From Nocardioides silvaticus (GTDB lineage Bacteria; Actinomycetota; Actinomycetes; Propionibacteriales; Nocardioidaceae): a DNA stretch of 64,000 bases. This document shows positions 42,173 to 50,329 of the stretch, piece by piece. A program made the translations under genes and the position numbers. Under the pieces are notes generated by a model. The model saw only the letters and a program-made list of their open reading frames with translations. It was not told where the DNA came from and ran no database searches. The stretch lies in contig NZ_QGDD01000004.1 in NCBI RefSeq assembly GCF_003160695.1, positions 248,001 through 312,000 on the forward strand, given 5' to 3'. The first letter of the stretch is position 1; each line of letters starts with the position of its first letter.

Positions 42173-44038
42173 GTGACCGACGCAACCGAGAGCCGGATGC
42201 CACGAATTCAGCCCGCGGCAGCGGGGCATCACATCCTCGTCGAGGCTGAGGAGTTCGACGACTTCGGCGGGTGGACGCTGGACTCCCAGTTCGAGACGGA
42301 GATGGGGTCGCCATACCTTCTCGCCCACGGCCTTGGTGTCCCCGTGGCCGATGCCACCACGACGATCGACGTCGAGCGGGCCGGCTCCTATCGAGTATGG
42401 GTGCGTTCCAAGGATTGGGTGCCCACCCACCATCCCGGTCGCTTCGCCGTCTCTGTCAACGGTCAGCGGCTGCCGATTGAGTTCGGCGCTGGCGGTGGTG
42501 ATTGGGGCTGGGAGGACGCCGGCCGGATCGACCTGGGCGTGGGCCGGGCCGGGATCACGCTCACCGACCTGACCGGCTTCGACGGTCGCTGTGACGCCAT
42601 CTACCTGACCACCAACGACGACGAGCCACCTAACGGAGCCGACCCGGACAGCCGGGCCTGGAGGCGCCGGCTCCGCGGACTCCCCGACCATCTGGTGGAC
42701 GGCGGATCCTTCGATCTGGTGGTCACCGGCGGTGGCGTGACGGGCTCTGCGGCCGCGCTCGCCGCAGGTCGTCTCGGCCTGACCGTTGCCCTCATCCACA
42801 ATCGCCCCGTCCTGGGTGGCAACGCGAGCACCGAGATCGGCCTGACCCCCCGGGGAGAGACCGGCCCCCTCATCAAGGCACTGTCCGCGCGCTCGGAGGA
42901 CGGCGATCTCGCCGCTCTCGATCTCCTGCGAGCAGAGCCGACCGTGTCGGTGTTCCTCGAACACCAGGTCTTCGACGTCCTGCGTGTGGGTGACCGCATC
43001 GTCTCGGTCGACGCCCGGGAGGCCCGCTCCGGGCGCGAGAGCCGATTCCGCGCCGAGATGTTCATCGACTGCACCGGGACCGCGATCCTCGGCCTGCTCG
43101 CCGGCGCCGAGACCATGTTCGGCTACGAGAACCGCGCCGAGTACGGCGAACCACTGGCACCAGACGAGCGTGTCGAGTCGCACCACGGAAACACCTTGTT
43201 CTTCAGGACCCGGGAGCGAGACCACCTCTCGGAGTTCCCCGACGTTCCGTGGGCAGTCGAGGTCGCCCATGACTACGCCAACCTGGGCGGTCAGCTTGAA
43301 CGCCCTGGCGTCGACAATGTCGCGGGCCCGGTCGCCGGACCTGCCCGAATTCCTGACCCATCCGTCCGACGCCGCATGCTCCAACCGTTGACCCACTTCT
43401 GGGAGTACGGCCATGACCTCGACCCGTACACCGAGGCCGAGCACATCCGTGACCACCTCTTACGGGCGGTGTACGGCACGTTCTCCAACGTCAAGACGCT
43501 CGAACCGGAGACCCATGCGAACCTCGCCCTCGACTGGGTCGCGTTCGTGCCGGGGCAGGGCGAGTTCCGGCGCTACAAGGGTGCCTACGTGCTGACCGAG
43601 AACGACATCCGGGAGCACCGCAGGTTCGATGACACGGTCGTGTGGAACTCCGGCGCGTTCTGCTTGCACCATCCGGGTCACGAGAGGTACGACTTCCGGC
43701 TCCGGGACTGGACGTGGGACACCCGCGACGGCAAGCCCTTCGCGGTGCCCTTCCGGTGCCTGTACTCGATCGACCTCGACAACCTGATGATGGCCGGCAA
43801 ACACATCAGTGTGACCCACATCGCCGGGTCCGTGACCAAGTTCATGGGCAACGGTGGCCAGCACGCCATCGCGACGGCAGCCGCGGCCGAGCTCTGCCGG
43901 AAGTACGACGTCACGCCAAGGGAGCTCTGCGACAACCACCTGGACGAGCTCCGCGAAACAATCGAGGAGCTCGGCGGATCAGTCGTAAGCCCGGTTCGCA
44001 GCACGACGGGACGGCGGCGGCCATCGACGCGATGCTGA
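42173..44038 (+). CDS. FAD-dependent oxidoreductase with N-terminal beta domain
   Basis: A 621-residue protein. Residues about 20-150 form a beta-rich domain (HILVEAEEFDDFGGWTLD, YRVWVRSKDW, GRFAVSVNG) like the carbohydrate-binding or galactose-binding-like modules attached to FAD_oxidored proteins in actinobacteria and planctomycetes. The FAD domain begins with VVTGGGVTGSAAALAAGRLG at about 183 and ends with HIAGSVTKFMGNGGQ. Start GTG 42173 lacks a clear ribosome binding site; ATG 42197 is possible. It closes the rightward operon, nine bases after the ligase. The substrate is unknown; such proteins are often linked to sugar or polyol metabolism, so its link to amine catabolism may be incidental. 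Confidence 0.82.
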   Translation: MTDATESRMPRIQPAAAGHHILVEAEEFDDFGGWTLDSQFETEMGSPYLLAHGLGVPVADATTTIDVERAGSYRVWVRSKDWVPTHHPGRFAVSVNGQRLPIEFGAGGGDWGWEDAGRIDLGVGRAGITLTDLTGFDGRCDAIYLTTNDDEPPNGADPDSRAWRRRLRGLPDHLVDGGSFDLVVTGGGVTGSAAALAAGRLGLTVALIHNRPVLGGNASTEIGLTPRGETGPLIKALSARSEDGDLAALDLLRAEPTVSVFLEHQVFDVLRVGDRIVSVDAREARSGRESRFRAEMFIDCTGTAILGLLAGAETMFGYENRAEYGEPLAPDERVESHHGNTLFFRTRERDHLSEFPDVPWAVEVAHDYANLGGQLERPGVDNVAGPVAGPARIPDPSVRRRMLQPLTHFWEYGHDLDPYTEAEHIRDHLLRAVYGTFSNVKTLEPETHANLALDWVAFVPGQGEFRRYKGAYVLTENDIREHRRFDDTVVWNSGAFCLHHPGHERYDFRLRDWTWDTRDGKPFAVPFRCLYSIDLDNLMMAGKHISVTHIAGSVTKFMGNGGQHAIATAAAAELCRKYDVTPRELCDNHLDELRETIEELGGSVVSPVRSTTGRRRPSTRC

Positions 44039-44063
44039 CGTCGCGCAACGCTGGCGCGTCAGC

Positions 44064-44330
44064 TCATCCTCCGGCTGCAGGCAGACGCAGGCTTGCCATC
44101 CCCGCGAGGTCGAGCCAGATCGAGTCCGCTGTCCTCGTCACGCGCAGCAGGACGTCGTCACAGCCCGGGCAGCGGGCGACGAGTCCCGGACCCGGACCAT
44201 AGACCGCGAGCTCTGCGACGGTGGAGTTGCGACCGCATCCGCCGCAGCAGGCCGTCGCCGTCGTCACCTCGACCGCGAAGACATCGGACAGCGGTCCGGC
44301 CAGCATGTTCCCGTCGTACGTCGCCGTCAT
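44064..44330 (-). CDS. Small zinc-ribbon protein (DUF6510)
   Basis: An 88-residue protein with two cysteine pairs, CCGGCGR and CPGCDD, separated by about 30 residues, forming a zinc ribbon. It belongs to the DUF6510 group typical of actinobacteria. It is 27 bp downstream of the flavin reductase gene in the same leftward operon as the molybdoprotein, so an accessory role in that redox pair is likely. ATG 44330 is the only good start. Confidence 0.8.
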   Translation of the reverse strand: MTATYDGNMLAGPLSDVFAVEVTTATACCGGCGRNSTVAELAVYGPGPGLVARCPGCDDVLLRVTRTADSIWLDLAGMASLRLPAAGG

Positions 44331-44357
44331 CTCGGCTCCTTCTTCCTCGTGGTGCGC

Positions 44358-45083
44358 TCAGGCGCCGCCGAATCGCTCGGTGCGGATCCGCGTCGCGTCG
44401 TGGCCCGTCGCCAGCAGCATGGCGGCGACCGACTCGACGAACCCGGTCGGCCCGCAGACGTAGACGGTCGGCTCGAAGTCGGGTGGCCAGCCGTGGGCCG
44501 CGAGGTCGTCGGGGGTCAGCCGGCCGGGCGGCCGCGGGTCGTTCTCGGGCGCCACCCGGGTGTGGACCCAGGCGACGTCGAGGCCGCCGTCCTCAGCCGA
44601 CCGCCGACGGAGCTCCGCAGCGTAGATCCGGTCGGCGGGCGAGCGCACGGAGTAGATCAACCGGAAGGGCGCACGGCTCGTGCCGGCCCTGACCCGGATC
44701 ATCGACATCAGCGGCACGATCCCGGACCCTCCGGCGACCAGGAGCACGGGTTCCCGTTGCTCGGGCCGCCAGACGAACCAGCCACCGAGGGGCCCGCGGA
44801 GCTCGACCTCGTCGTCGACGGCGAGGTCGTCCGCCAGGAACGGGGAGACTTCCCCGTTCTCGAGCCGCTGCACGGTGACCTCGATGCGGTCACCGTCCGT
44901 GGGTGCAGCGATCGAGTAGCTTCTCGATGCTTGGTACCCGTCCTCCGCAGTCAGCCGGACGTCGACGTGCTGGCCGGGGAGGTGGCCGGGCCAGTCCTGA
45001 GCTTGGAGGACGAGAGTGGTGGCCGTTGCCGTCTCCGGCCGCCGATCCACCAGGGCAGCCGGCCGCCAGGCGCTCCGCACCAT
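44358..45083 (-). CDS. Ferredoxin-reductase-like FAD/NAD(P) oxidoreductase
   Basis: A 241-residue FNR-superfamily reductase. FAD motif RSYSIAAP, NAD(P) loop LLVAGGSGIVPLMSM and the C-terminal VYVCGPTGFVESV are clear. There is no C-terminal 2Fe-2S domain, so it is a flavin reductase or partner of another redox protein. Its ATG overlaps the stop of the molybdopterin gene (ATGA), so it most likely donates or accepts electrons for that enzyme. It could also serve the Rieske oxygenase at 46152, but that gene is on the other strand and separately controlled. Confidence 0.88.
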   Translation of the reverse strand: MVRSAWRPAALVDRRPETATATTLVLQAQDWPGHLPGQHVDVRLTAEDGYQASRSYSIAAPTDGDRIEVTVQRLENGEVSPFLADDLAVDDEVELRGPLGGWFVWRPEQREPVLLVAGGSGIVPLMSMIRVRAGTSRAPFRLIYSVRSPADRIYAAELRRRSAEDGGLDVAWVHTRVAPENDPRPPGRLTPDDLAAHGWPPDFEPTVYVCGPTGFVESVAAMLLATGHDATRIRTERFGGA

Positions 45084-45682
45084 CAGTCGCCCTGGTACCG
45101 CTGCTCGCGCCACGGGTCGCCGTACTCGTGGTAGCCCAGCTGTTCCCAGAAACCAGGGTCGTCCTCGAGCAGCAGGTCGATGCCGCGGACCCACTTGGCC
45201 GACTTCCAGAGGTACAGGTGAGGCACCAGCAGCCGCGCCGGACCCCCGTGCTCGGAGGTGAGCGCGTCGCCGTCGTACTCGAAGGCAACCCAGGCCTGCC
45301 CGTCCAGCAGGTCCTCGAGGGGGAGGTTGGTGGTGTAGCCGCCGTGGCTGTGGACGAGTGCATAGTCGGCGACCGTCTCCACGTCCTCCAGCAACACGTC
45401 GAGCGACACTCCGCGCCAGGCGGTGTCGAGCTTCGACCACCTCGTGACGCAATGAAGGTCGACGGTGACCTCCTCGGCGGGCAGGGTCATCAGGTCCGTC
45501 CAGGACCACTCGTGGCGGACGCCGGTCTCGGTGGTCACCGTGAACGACCACTCCTCGGGTGGGATCAGTGGCGTCGGACCCGTCGACAGCACCGGGAAGT
45601 CGTGGGTGAGGTACTGCCCCGGCGGCAACCGTTCGTCGTCGCCCGACCGGTGGCCACGAAATCCACGGGTGATGATCGGCAT
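45083..45682 (-). CDS. Sulfite oxidase-like molybdopterin oxidoreductase
   Basis: A 199-residue protein of the oxidoreductase molybdopterin-binding family (YedY/MsrP and sulfite oxidase core). The molybdenum-ligating cysteine is in DLHCVTRWSKLDTAWRGV, and the C-terminal WVRGIDLLLEDDPGFWE matches the family. There is no Tat or Sec signal, so it acts in the cytoplasm. ATG 45682 is the start used; the longer open frame is not supported. The trio molybdoprotein - flavin reductase - DUF6510 recurs in actinobacteria; the substrate is unknown. Confidence 0.9.
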   Translation of the reverse strand: MPIITRGFRGHRSGDDERLPPGQYLTHDFPVLSTGPTPLIPPEEWSFTVTTETGVRHEWSWTDLMTLPAEEVTVDLHCVTRWSKLDTAWRGVSLDVLLEDVETVADYALVHSHGGYTTNLPLEDLLDGQAWVAFEYDGDALTSEHGGPARLLVPHLYLWKSAKWVRGIDLLLEDDPGFWEQLGYHEYGDPWREQRYQGD

Positions 45683-45758
45683 CGGTTCCCTCCGTCCCCG
45701 GCAGGGCCCCAGCATGCCCGATGCCGGATGCCGGCGACCAGATGCGCAGAGCCCGCGT

Positions 45759-46085
45759 TCAGGCCACGAGGATGAGCACGACCACCGCGCCGGCGACGGC
45801 CGCGACCGCGAGCGCCACCAGCAGGTGGGAACGCGGCTGGGGGACGGGCGCTCCGGCGGCGATCGCGTCCTCCACCCGACGCCACCGGGCCCACGCCAGG
45901 ATCGCCGCCCCGCCCCCGGTGAGTGCGAGCAGACCGGCGATGACGCGGACCGCGGGGTCCGGCCACGGGAGGTCGATCGCCACGATGGCGGCGGCGGCCG
46001 CGAGCAGACCCAGCGCGGTGCGCACCCAGGCCAGGAAGGTGCGCTCGTTGGCCAAGGAGTAGCGCGGGTCGACGTCGTCAGGCAC
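45759..46085 (-). CDS. DUF202 (YidH-like) membrane protein
   Basis: A 108-residue protein with three membrane helices. The N-terminal block RYSLANERTFLAWVRTALGL is the DUF202 signature. Function unknown. GTG 46085 is preferred because the longer open frame to 46760 runs antisense through the Rieske gene. It lies 76 bp upstream of the molybdoprotein and may be cotranscribed. Its 5' end is divergent from the Rieske oxygenase with only 66 bp between them. Confidence 0.88.
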   Translation of the reverse strand: MPDDVDPRYSLANERTFLAWVRTALGLLAAAAAIVAIDLPWPDPAVRVIAGLLALTGGGAAILAWARWRRVEDAIAAGAPVPQPRSHLLVALAVAAVAGAVVVLILVA

Positions 46086-46132
46086 GACGTCATGATGCCC
46101 TGCGCACAACGACTCGTGACAAGCGCAACTGA

Positions 46133-46148
46133 CTGACCGTACAGTTAG
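46133..46148. promoter_or_regulatory. TetR-type operator before the Rieske oxygenase
   Basis: CTGACCG-TA-CAGTTAG is an imperfect 7-2-7 palindrome ending three bases before the Rieske ATG. It resembles the perfect CTGACTG-AA-CAGTCAG at 50293-50308 between the ADP-forming ligase and TetR genes, so the TetR at 50330 probably controls both. Confidence 0.65.
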
Positions 46149-46151
46149 TGA

Positions 46152-47255
46152 ATGGCAACGGACGTCCGTCAGACCCTTCCCGGTGCGGCCTACCACTCCG
46201 CGGAGACCTACGCCCTCGACACCGAGCGGGTGTTCTACCGCAACTGGATCTACGTCGGTCGCGCCGAACGGGTCGCGAAGCCGGGAGCCTGGTTGCGGGT
46301 CGAGATCGCCGACGAGAGCATCCTGGTGGTGCGGGGCAAGGACGAACGGATCCGCGCCTTCTACAACGTCTGCCGGCACCGCGGCTCCCGGATCTGCGAC
46401 GACGAGCGGGGCGAGGTTCGGACTCATCTGCGCTGCCCCTACCACGCGTGGGGCTACGCCCTCGATGGCACGCTGGTGACCACGCCGATGATCGAGAAGG
46501 ACGAGATCGACCGTCCCTCGACGTCGCTGTGGCCGGTGCACGTCGATGTCTGGGAGGGGTTCGTCTTCGTCAACCTCTCGCGCGACGAGCCGATCCCGCT
46601 GCTCGACCACCTCGCCGACCAGCAGGACGAGCCGCTCGCTCTGGCGAAGTACGGCCTCGCCGACCTTCGGATCGCCAAGGTCACCGTCAACGAGGTCCGG
46701 GCGAACTGGAAGGTCGTCATCGAGAACTACAACGAGTGCCTCCACTGCCCGACCATCCACCCCGAGCTGGTCGCCGTCGTCCCGGCCTACAAGAAGGGTG
46801 ACATCTTCGAGGAGGGGCGGTCGGACGGCGGCGTGTCCCTGGCCGACGGGCGGACCGCGATCGTCGACGATCCGCGACTCAGGCTGCCGCTACTGCCCGG
46901 GTTCGAGAACGCGGGCGACGCGGCGTCGTACTTCGGGGCCCTGGTCTACCCGACCATGTTTCTCGACGTCGACGGGTCGAGCTGCCTGGCCACCGCGGTG
47001 TTCCCCACCGGGCCCCAGAGCTGCCGGCTGGTGACCGAGTACCTCTTCAGCCCGGAGGCGCTCGCCGACCCCGCCTTCGATCCGTCGCCCGTCGTCGAGT
47101 TCAACGAGCGGGTCACCCGGCAGGACAACGAGGCCTGCGAGCGGGTGCAGCACGGCGTCACCTCGCGCGCGTTCGAGCACGGGGTCTTCCCGGCCAAGGA
47201 CGGCTGGGTCTACGAGTTCGACCAGCGGTACCTGAGGGACGTCGAGACCATCTGA
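46152..47255 (+). CDS. Rieske non-heme iron oxygenase, quaternary-ammonium type
   Basis: The oxygenase component (367 aa). Rieske cluster ligands: Cys74/His76 (CRH) and Cys95/His98 (CPYH). The mononuclear iron site is NYNECLHCPTIH: Glu195, His198 and His203. Glutamate at the position bridging the two metal centres, instead of the usual aspartate, with E-x2-H-x4-H spacing is the pattern described for carnitine oxygenase CntA/YeaW and other quaternary-amine Rieske enzymes. The substrate is probably a betaine, carnitine-like or N-methylated compound. No CntB-type reductase (FMN plus 2Fe-2S) is adjacent. It is single-gene, with an operator shared with the 50-kb TetR. Confidence 0.9.
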   Translation: MATDVRQTLPGAAYHSAETYALDTERVFYRNWIYVGRAERVAKPGAWLRVEIADESILVVRGKDERIRAFYNVCRHRGSRICDDERGEVRTHLRCPYHAWGYALDGTLVTTPMIEKDEIDRPSTSLWPVHVDVWEGFVFVNLSRDEPIPLLDHLADQQDEPLALAKYGLADLRIAKVTVNEVRANWKVVIENYNECLHCPTIHPELVAVVPAYKKGDIFEEGRSDGGVSLADGRTAIVDDPRLRLPLLPGFENAGDAASYFGALVYPTMFLDVDGSSCLATAVFPTGPQSCRLVTEYLFSPEALADPAFDPSPVVEFNERVTRQDNEACERVQHGVTSRAFEHGVFPAKDGWVYEFDQRYLRDVETI

Positions 47256-47268
47256 CGATCAATCCACC

Positions 47269-48003
47269 TCATTCGGCGCGGCGAAACAGGTAGGTCCGGT
47301 ACTCGACGGTCTCGCGCCTGACCTCGTGGGTCCCGTCATACAACGGCCGACTGCTCGACGTCCTCTCATGTCGCCGTCCAAAGCTCTGCTGGCGCCAGCC
47401 GGCGTTCACCACGGCGTTGAGATGGTCCGCCAAGTCGCCATCCACGGTGAGTTCAATCGAGAAGAACTGGTCGCCGCGCTCGTAAGCCATCGTGGCTTGA
47501 CCCTCGGTCGATTGCTCCCAGGCACGACGTGCCTTCGCAGCCGCTCGCTCTCGGATGAGTGCAGCCTTCGTCGCCGCTCGATTCGCGCGTAGAGCAGCCT
47601 TCATCGCGCTGCGCTGCTGCGCCGCTGTTGCCTGCGCTACTCGATACGCGCGGCCCTCAGGTGATAGTTCCCAGATTCGCCGAGCTTCCGCCGCGTCGCG
47701 GCGCCGCTGCCGAGCTACTTGGCATTGACGCCTGAGCGACGGGACAAGTTCCGCGATGACAGCAAGAAGCGTCGCGCATGCCACCGTGGCACCGATACCG
47801 GCCAGCAGGAACGGACGCCTCTCGCTGAACGGGACCTCTCGTCTCACGTTCCACCAGGCTGGGCCCACGGTCTCCGTCGTCTGCCAAAAGATCACGAAGA
47901 AGATGACCGCCCCAACAGCGCTGAACACGGACAGTGCTACCAACACGCCGGCGGCGAGGGCGTGGAGCGATGGCGGTAACCGCGACAGCAATCGCGGCAT
48001 CAT
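47269..48003 (-). CDS. Hypothetical membrane protein with basic coiled coil
   Basis: A 244-residue protein I do not recognise. Two N-terminal membrane helices (about 12-38 and 66-86) are followed by a long Ala/Arg-rich segment (about 90-165; RRDAAEARRIWEL, AAKARRAWEQ) that should form a charged helix or coiled coil, and then a C-terminal soluble domain (SIELTVDGDLADHLNAVVNA). Base composition is less GC-rich than the neighbours. It is flanked by the convergent Rieske gene and a 175-bp gap, so it stands alone. Tentatively a recent acquisition. Confidence 0.65.
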   Translation of the reverse strand: MMPRLLSRLPPSLHALAAGVLVALSVFSAVGAVIFFVIFWQTTETVGPAWWNVRREVPFSERRPFLLAGIGATVACATLLAVIAELVPSLRRQCQVARQRRRDAAEARRIWELSPEGRAYRVAQATAAQQRSAMKAALRANRAATKAALIRERAAAKARRAWEQSTEGQATMAYERGDQFFSIELTVDGDLADHLNAVVNAGWRQQSFGRRHERTSSSRPLYDGTHEVRRETVEYRTYLFRRAE

Positions 48004-48079
48004 CGACCTAACGCGGTGACTTGCGGGCTACGTCGAGCCAATATCGACAACTGGACTCCCGGCGACGCTGATATTCGTT

Positions 48080-48101
48080 CGCTGGCGGAAAACGGCCAGC
48101 G
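48080..48101. terminator. Possible hairpin terminator
   Basis: CGCTGGC-GGAAAACG-GCCAGCG forms a perfect 7-bp stem with an 8-base loop in the 175-bp gap downstream of the leftward ligase gene (ends at 48179). No T-run follows, so assignment is tentative. Confidence 0.35.
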
Positions 48102-48178
48102 GCAGTCATGGTGAACCTTAACGTCGTGCACCCCCAGATTCCCCCGTACTGCACGACGTCACGATCGGCTGACCGCGC

Positions 48179-50269
48179 TCAGCCGAGGACGAGCCGGGCG
48201 TCGAGGGCCAGCGCACCGGACGGGCCGGCGAGCACAGGGTTGAGCTCGAGCTCGACGAGCTCGGGGTGCGCCGCGGCGAGGCCCGCCACCCGGGCGACCA
48301 CCTCGGCCAAGGCGTCGAGGTCGACCGGCGTCCGGCCGCGGGCTCCCAGCAGCAGCGGCGCTCCCTGGAGCGAGAGGAGCAGCTGCCTGGCTGCCGCGAC
48401 CGACACCGGGGCGATCGCGCAGGCGGTGTCGGCGAGCACCTCGGCGAAGACCCCGCCGAGACCGACCATCACCACCGGGCCGAACTTCGGGTCGCGGACG
48501 CTGCCCACGATCAGCTCGACGCCGTCTCGGACGTCGGCCATCTCCTCGACGGTGACGGTCGGCGGGGCCAGCCGCGCCACCAGGTCGTCATACGCCGCGC
48601 GCACGGCTGCTCGGTCGGCGAGGCCGAGGACGACGCCGCCGTCCTCCGACTTGTGCAGCCGGCCGGTGGCCTTGAGCACGAGCGGGAAGCGAAGTCGGTC
48701 GAGTGCAGCCTCCAGACCCGCGACGTCGGTGACCGACACCGCCGCGGGGAAGGCGATCCCGGCGTCGGCGAACAGCGCCCGGGCCCCGTCGTACGACGTG
48801 TCGGTGGCGGGTGCCGCCGGGTCCGGCAGCTCTCCCCCGAGGCCTGCCGGCGACGGATCCGGCTCCACCAACCCGGCCAGCACGGTGCAGGCGCGGTCGA
48901 TGTCGCGGTGCACCGGGATCCCGGCGGCGCTCAGCACGACCGCAGCCGGGCTGTCGGGATAGATCGTCTGGACGACCAGGGGCTTGTGCTGCGCCACCAC
49001 CGCGTCGGCCATCAGGCCGGCCGCGGCGAGCTCGGGGGCGGCGAGGTCGGACTGCCCGGCCGAGTAGCCACCGAAGAAGCCCGTCAGCAGCACGCCGTCG
49101 ACCTGGTCGGAGGCGAGCAGGACCTGCACTCCGCGCACGTAGCTCAGGACGTCCTGCTCCCCCGCACCCGCGAGGTCGACGGGGTTGGTGACGGTCGCCG
49201 ATGCCCAGAGCGCGGACCGCAGCTCCTCGGTCACCGGACCGGTGAGCACGGGGGTGGACAGCCCGACCGCCGACAGCGCGTCCGCGCCGACCGCGCCGTG
49301 CCCACCCCCGTCGGTCAGCACGGCCGCCCGCCGCCCGGACATCCGCCGCGGTTGGCGCAGGGCGAGCAGGAGGTCGGCCATCTGGGTCGGGTGGTCGACG
49401 CGGTGGGCGCCGACCGCGGCGCAGGCGGCGTCGACCACCATCGACGAGCTGGTCAACGACCCGGTGTGGGATGCGGCGCTCCGCACCGCCGCCTCGCTGC
49501 GTCCGGGCGCCAGCAGCACCAGCGGCTTCCCCGCCGTCCGCAGCGCCCGGGCGGCGGCGAGGAACCTCCGCCCTTCGACGACGTCCTCGGCATAGACGGC
49601 CACGGCCCGGGTGGCCTCGTGGTCGGCGCACGCGTGCAGCAGCTCGACGACGCCGAGGTCCGCCTGGTTGCCGAGCGACACGAAGCGCGAGATGCCGAGC
49701 CCGCGGTCGGCCAGCAGGCTGGCGAGGTCGAGCACCAGGTTGCCGCTCTGACTGAGCACCGCGACGTCACCGGCCGGCAGGGCAGCGTGCGCCAGCTGCA
49801 GGTCGGTCGAGGTGTCCACGATGCCCAGGCAGTTGGGCCCGACCAGCACCGCGCCCGCCTCGCGCGCGACCGCGACCGCCTCCGTCTCCACCCGGGCACC
49901 CTCGGCGCCGGTCTCGGAGAGCCCTGCGGTGATCCCGACGATCGCCCGCGCGCCGGCCGACACCGCGTCGGCCACCGAGGCGACGAAGCCGTGCGCGGGG
50001 ACGCACACGACGGCCAGGTCGACGCGGACGTCGAGTGCCCTCGCACCGGCGACCGCGGACACGTGTACCGGCTCGCCGAGCACCGTCCCGCCCCGATGGT
50101 TGACCAGCAGCACCGCACGACCGTCGCCCGAGGCGAGGGCCCGCTGCGCGAGGATGTTCCCCCACTTCGCGGAGTCGTCGCTGGCACCGATGACCGCGAC
50201 CGCGCGGGGCGCGAACAGGGCCTGGAGGTGGTCGCCCGACAGCGCGGACGGCGACGCTTGACGCCTCAC
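48179..50269 (-). CDS. Acyl-CoA synthetase (ADP-forming), fused alpha-beta type
   Basis: A 696-residue protein combining both subunits of ADP-forming acetyl-CoA synthetase-like enzymes. Domain order: CoA-binding Rossmann (about 20-150), succinyl-CoA ligase-like part with the phosphohistidine site SAASHTGSLT, and a C-terminal ATP-grasp domain (ADAGIAFPAAV, LKATGRLHKSEDGGVVLGL). It makes acyl-CoA from acid and ATP with ADP release. GTG 50269 is chosen; the open frame continues antisense through TetR. It is divergent from TetR with the perfect operator in between. Nearby ACAD and CaiD-like genes suggest it activates their substrate. Confidence 0.92.
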   Translation of the reverse strand: MRRQASPSALSGDHLQALFAPRAVAVIGASDDSAKWGNILAQRALASGDGRAVLLVNHRGGTVLGEPVHVSAVAGARALDVRVDLAVVCVPAHGFVASVADAVSAGARAIVGITAGLSETGAEGARVETEAVAVAREAGAVLVGPNCLGIVDTSTDLQLAHAALPAGDVAVLSQSGNLVLDLASLLADRGLGISRFVSLGNQADLGVVELLHACADHEATRAVAVYAEDVVEGRRFLAAARALRTAGKPLVLLAPGRSEAAVRSAASHTGSLTSSSMVVDAACAAVGAHRVDHPTQMADLLLALRQPRRMSGRRAAVLTDGGGHGAVGADALSAVGLSTPVLTGPVTEELRSALWASATVTNPVDLAGAGEQDVLSYVRGVQVLLASDQVDGVLLTGFFGGYSAGQSDLAAPELAAAGLMADAVVAQHKPLVVQTIYPDSPAAVVLSAAGIPVHRDIDRACTVLAGLVEPDPSPAGLGGELPDPAAPATDTSYDGARALFADAGIAFPAAVSVTDVAGLEAALDRLRFPLVLKATGRLHKSEDGGVVLGLADRAAVRAAYDDLVARLAPPTVTVEEMADVRDGVELIVGSVRDPKFGPVVMVGLGGVFAEVLADTACAIAPVSVAAARQLLLSLQGAPLLLGARGRTPVDLDALAEVVARVAGLAAAHPELVELELNPVLAGPSGALALDARLVLG

Positions 50270-50292
50270 GCGCCGGATCCTAGCATCGCTGA

Positions 50293-50308
50293 CTGACTGA
50301 ACAGTCAG
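50293..50308. promoter_or_regulatory. TetR operator (perfect palindrome)
   Basis: CTGACTG-AA-CAGTCAG is a perfect 7-2-7 inverted repeat in the 60-bp gap between the divergent ligase (50269) and TetR (50330) genes. Placement over both promoters suggests autoregulation by TetR and control of the ligase. Confidence 0.75.
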
Positions 50309-50329
50309 ACCGATGGAGGCCGTGCAGCC

